Positions 50,690-50,924 of a stretch of DNA of 50,924 bases are shown here, one piece after another. The notes below the pieces were generated by a model. It had not been told where the DNA came from, searched no databases, and was given only the letters and a program-made list of their open reading frames with translations. The number at the start of each line of letters is the position of its first letter. Position 1 is the first letter of the stretch. A program made the position numbers and the translations under genes. Origin of the DNA: Thermodesulfobacteriaceae bacterium (GTDB taxonomy: Bacteria > Desulfobacterota > Thermodesulfobacteria > Thermodesulfobacteriales > Thermodesulfobacteriaceae); assembly GCA_025062245.1 (NCBI GenBank), contig JANXAD010000010.1, positions 1-50,924 on the forward strand. The letters run 5' to 3'.

Positions 50690-50924
50690 GGATTGCTCCC
50701 CATTTTTCTGGACACCTTAAATGTTAGGGTAAAATTAGCTGAAGCACCTAATAATTCTCTGGTGGCTTTCGCAAGAAAATATAGCCTCTCAGAACAAAGG
50801 ATCTACCACAAATCTTATCTCTTAGTAAAGCTTATTCCCCTAAAGGCTTATCTCTTAGAGCTATCCTTAAGAGATTCTCTCTTGCATCTTCAACTTTTTA
50901 TTATAGCCTCAAAAAGACCAAAAA
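50690..50924 (+). mobile_element. Decayed IS3-like element, truncated by the window end
   Basis: One frame reads VKLAEAPNNSLVAFARKYSLSEQRIYHK, the helix-turn-helix of an IS3 OrfA-like protein (ARKYGIS-type). A later frame gives LRAILKRFSLASSTFYYSLKKTK, the usual start of the OrfB transposase (SRSTYYYRLKR-type). The missing middle of OrfA and the frame change show decay. The rest of the element would lie beyond the window. Confidence 0.6.

Noticed and set aside
1-50924. CRISPR arrays, tRNA, rRNA and common riboswitches
   Set aside because: No regularly spaced repeats, tRNA T-loop/cloverleaf patterns or cobalamin-type leader were seen upstream of the transport genes.

Overview
The window looks like a chromosome segment from an AT-rich, Gram-negative, anaerobic and probably thermophilic bacterium. 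Thermodesulfobacteria-like lineages fit best, but this is inferred from gene content and composition, not from a phylogenetic marker. Gram-negative features are a TolC-type channel, three TonB-dependent receptors, a TolB-like protein and an Slp lipoprotein. Anaerobic features are several radical SAM and Fe-S enzymes and a molybdopterin oxidoreductase. Proteins are rich in Lys, Glu and Ile.

Layout. Positions 1-510 hold no recognisable gene. 511-6350 (minus strand) is a tight operon reading rpsU > mutS2 > polA > rsuA/rluB-type pseudouridine synthase. 6513-8986 is a convergent rmuC / TolB-like pair. 9097-12937 is a class V aminotransferase, serA and rlmN in one operon, probably serine biosynthesis plus RNA methylation. 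amrS overlaps rlmN tail to tail. 14486-16924 (minus) is a three-gene set: PP-loop/NFACT-R tRNA thiolation-like protein, SAM hydroxide adenosyltransferase, and TrmN6-like methyltransferase. 17011-20440 is uvrB and rsmB. 20632-23168 (minus) is a two-subunit Mo/W-pterin oxidoreductase.

23.2-33.5 kb is the accessory heart of the window. A decayed integrase-type transposase is followed by a strong promoter and a leader containing a 13-codon ORF and competing hairpins. Eight tightly packed genes follow: coiled-coil protein, ClpB-like AAA+ with a degenerate first module, vWA-like protein, cysteine-free FGE/C-type-lectin-like protein, GAP1-N2-type protein, NrdG-like radical SAM protein, zinc-ribbon GTPase, and a multispanning membrane protein with a cytosolic zinc ribbon. 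This resembles the GTPase/GAP1-centred systems predicted computationally to act in conflict or signalling. Here it also carries its own AAA+ unfoldase and radical SAM enzyme, and it is the best candidate for an undescribed system.

33.5-39.7 kb (minus) is a complete MacAB/TolC-like efflux operon (TolC, membrane fusion protein, ATPase, two permeases) plus an Slp lipoprotein. A second decayed copy of the same transposase lies at 39.8-40.0 kb in inverted orientation, so related IS remnants bracket about 16 kb.

40.1-50.2 kb is a metal or metal-chelate uptake island: three TonB-dependent receptors, a secreted DUF4198 protein, decayed DUF4198 and NikL-like pseudogenes, a periplasmic binding protein and a SAM methyltransferase. 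Two of the receptors share a near-identical promoter. An SMR exporter and the start of a decayed IS3-like element close the window.
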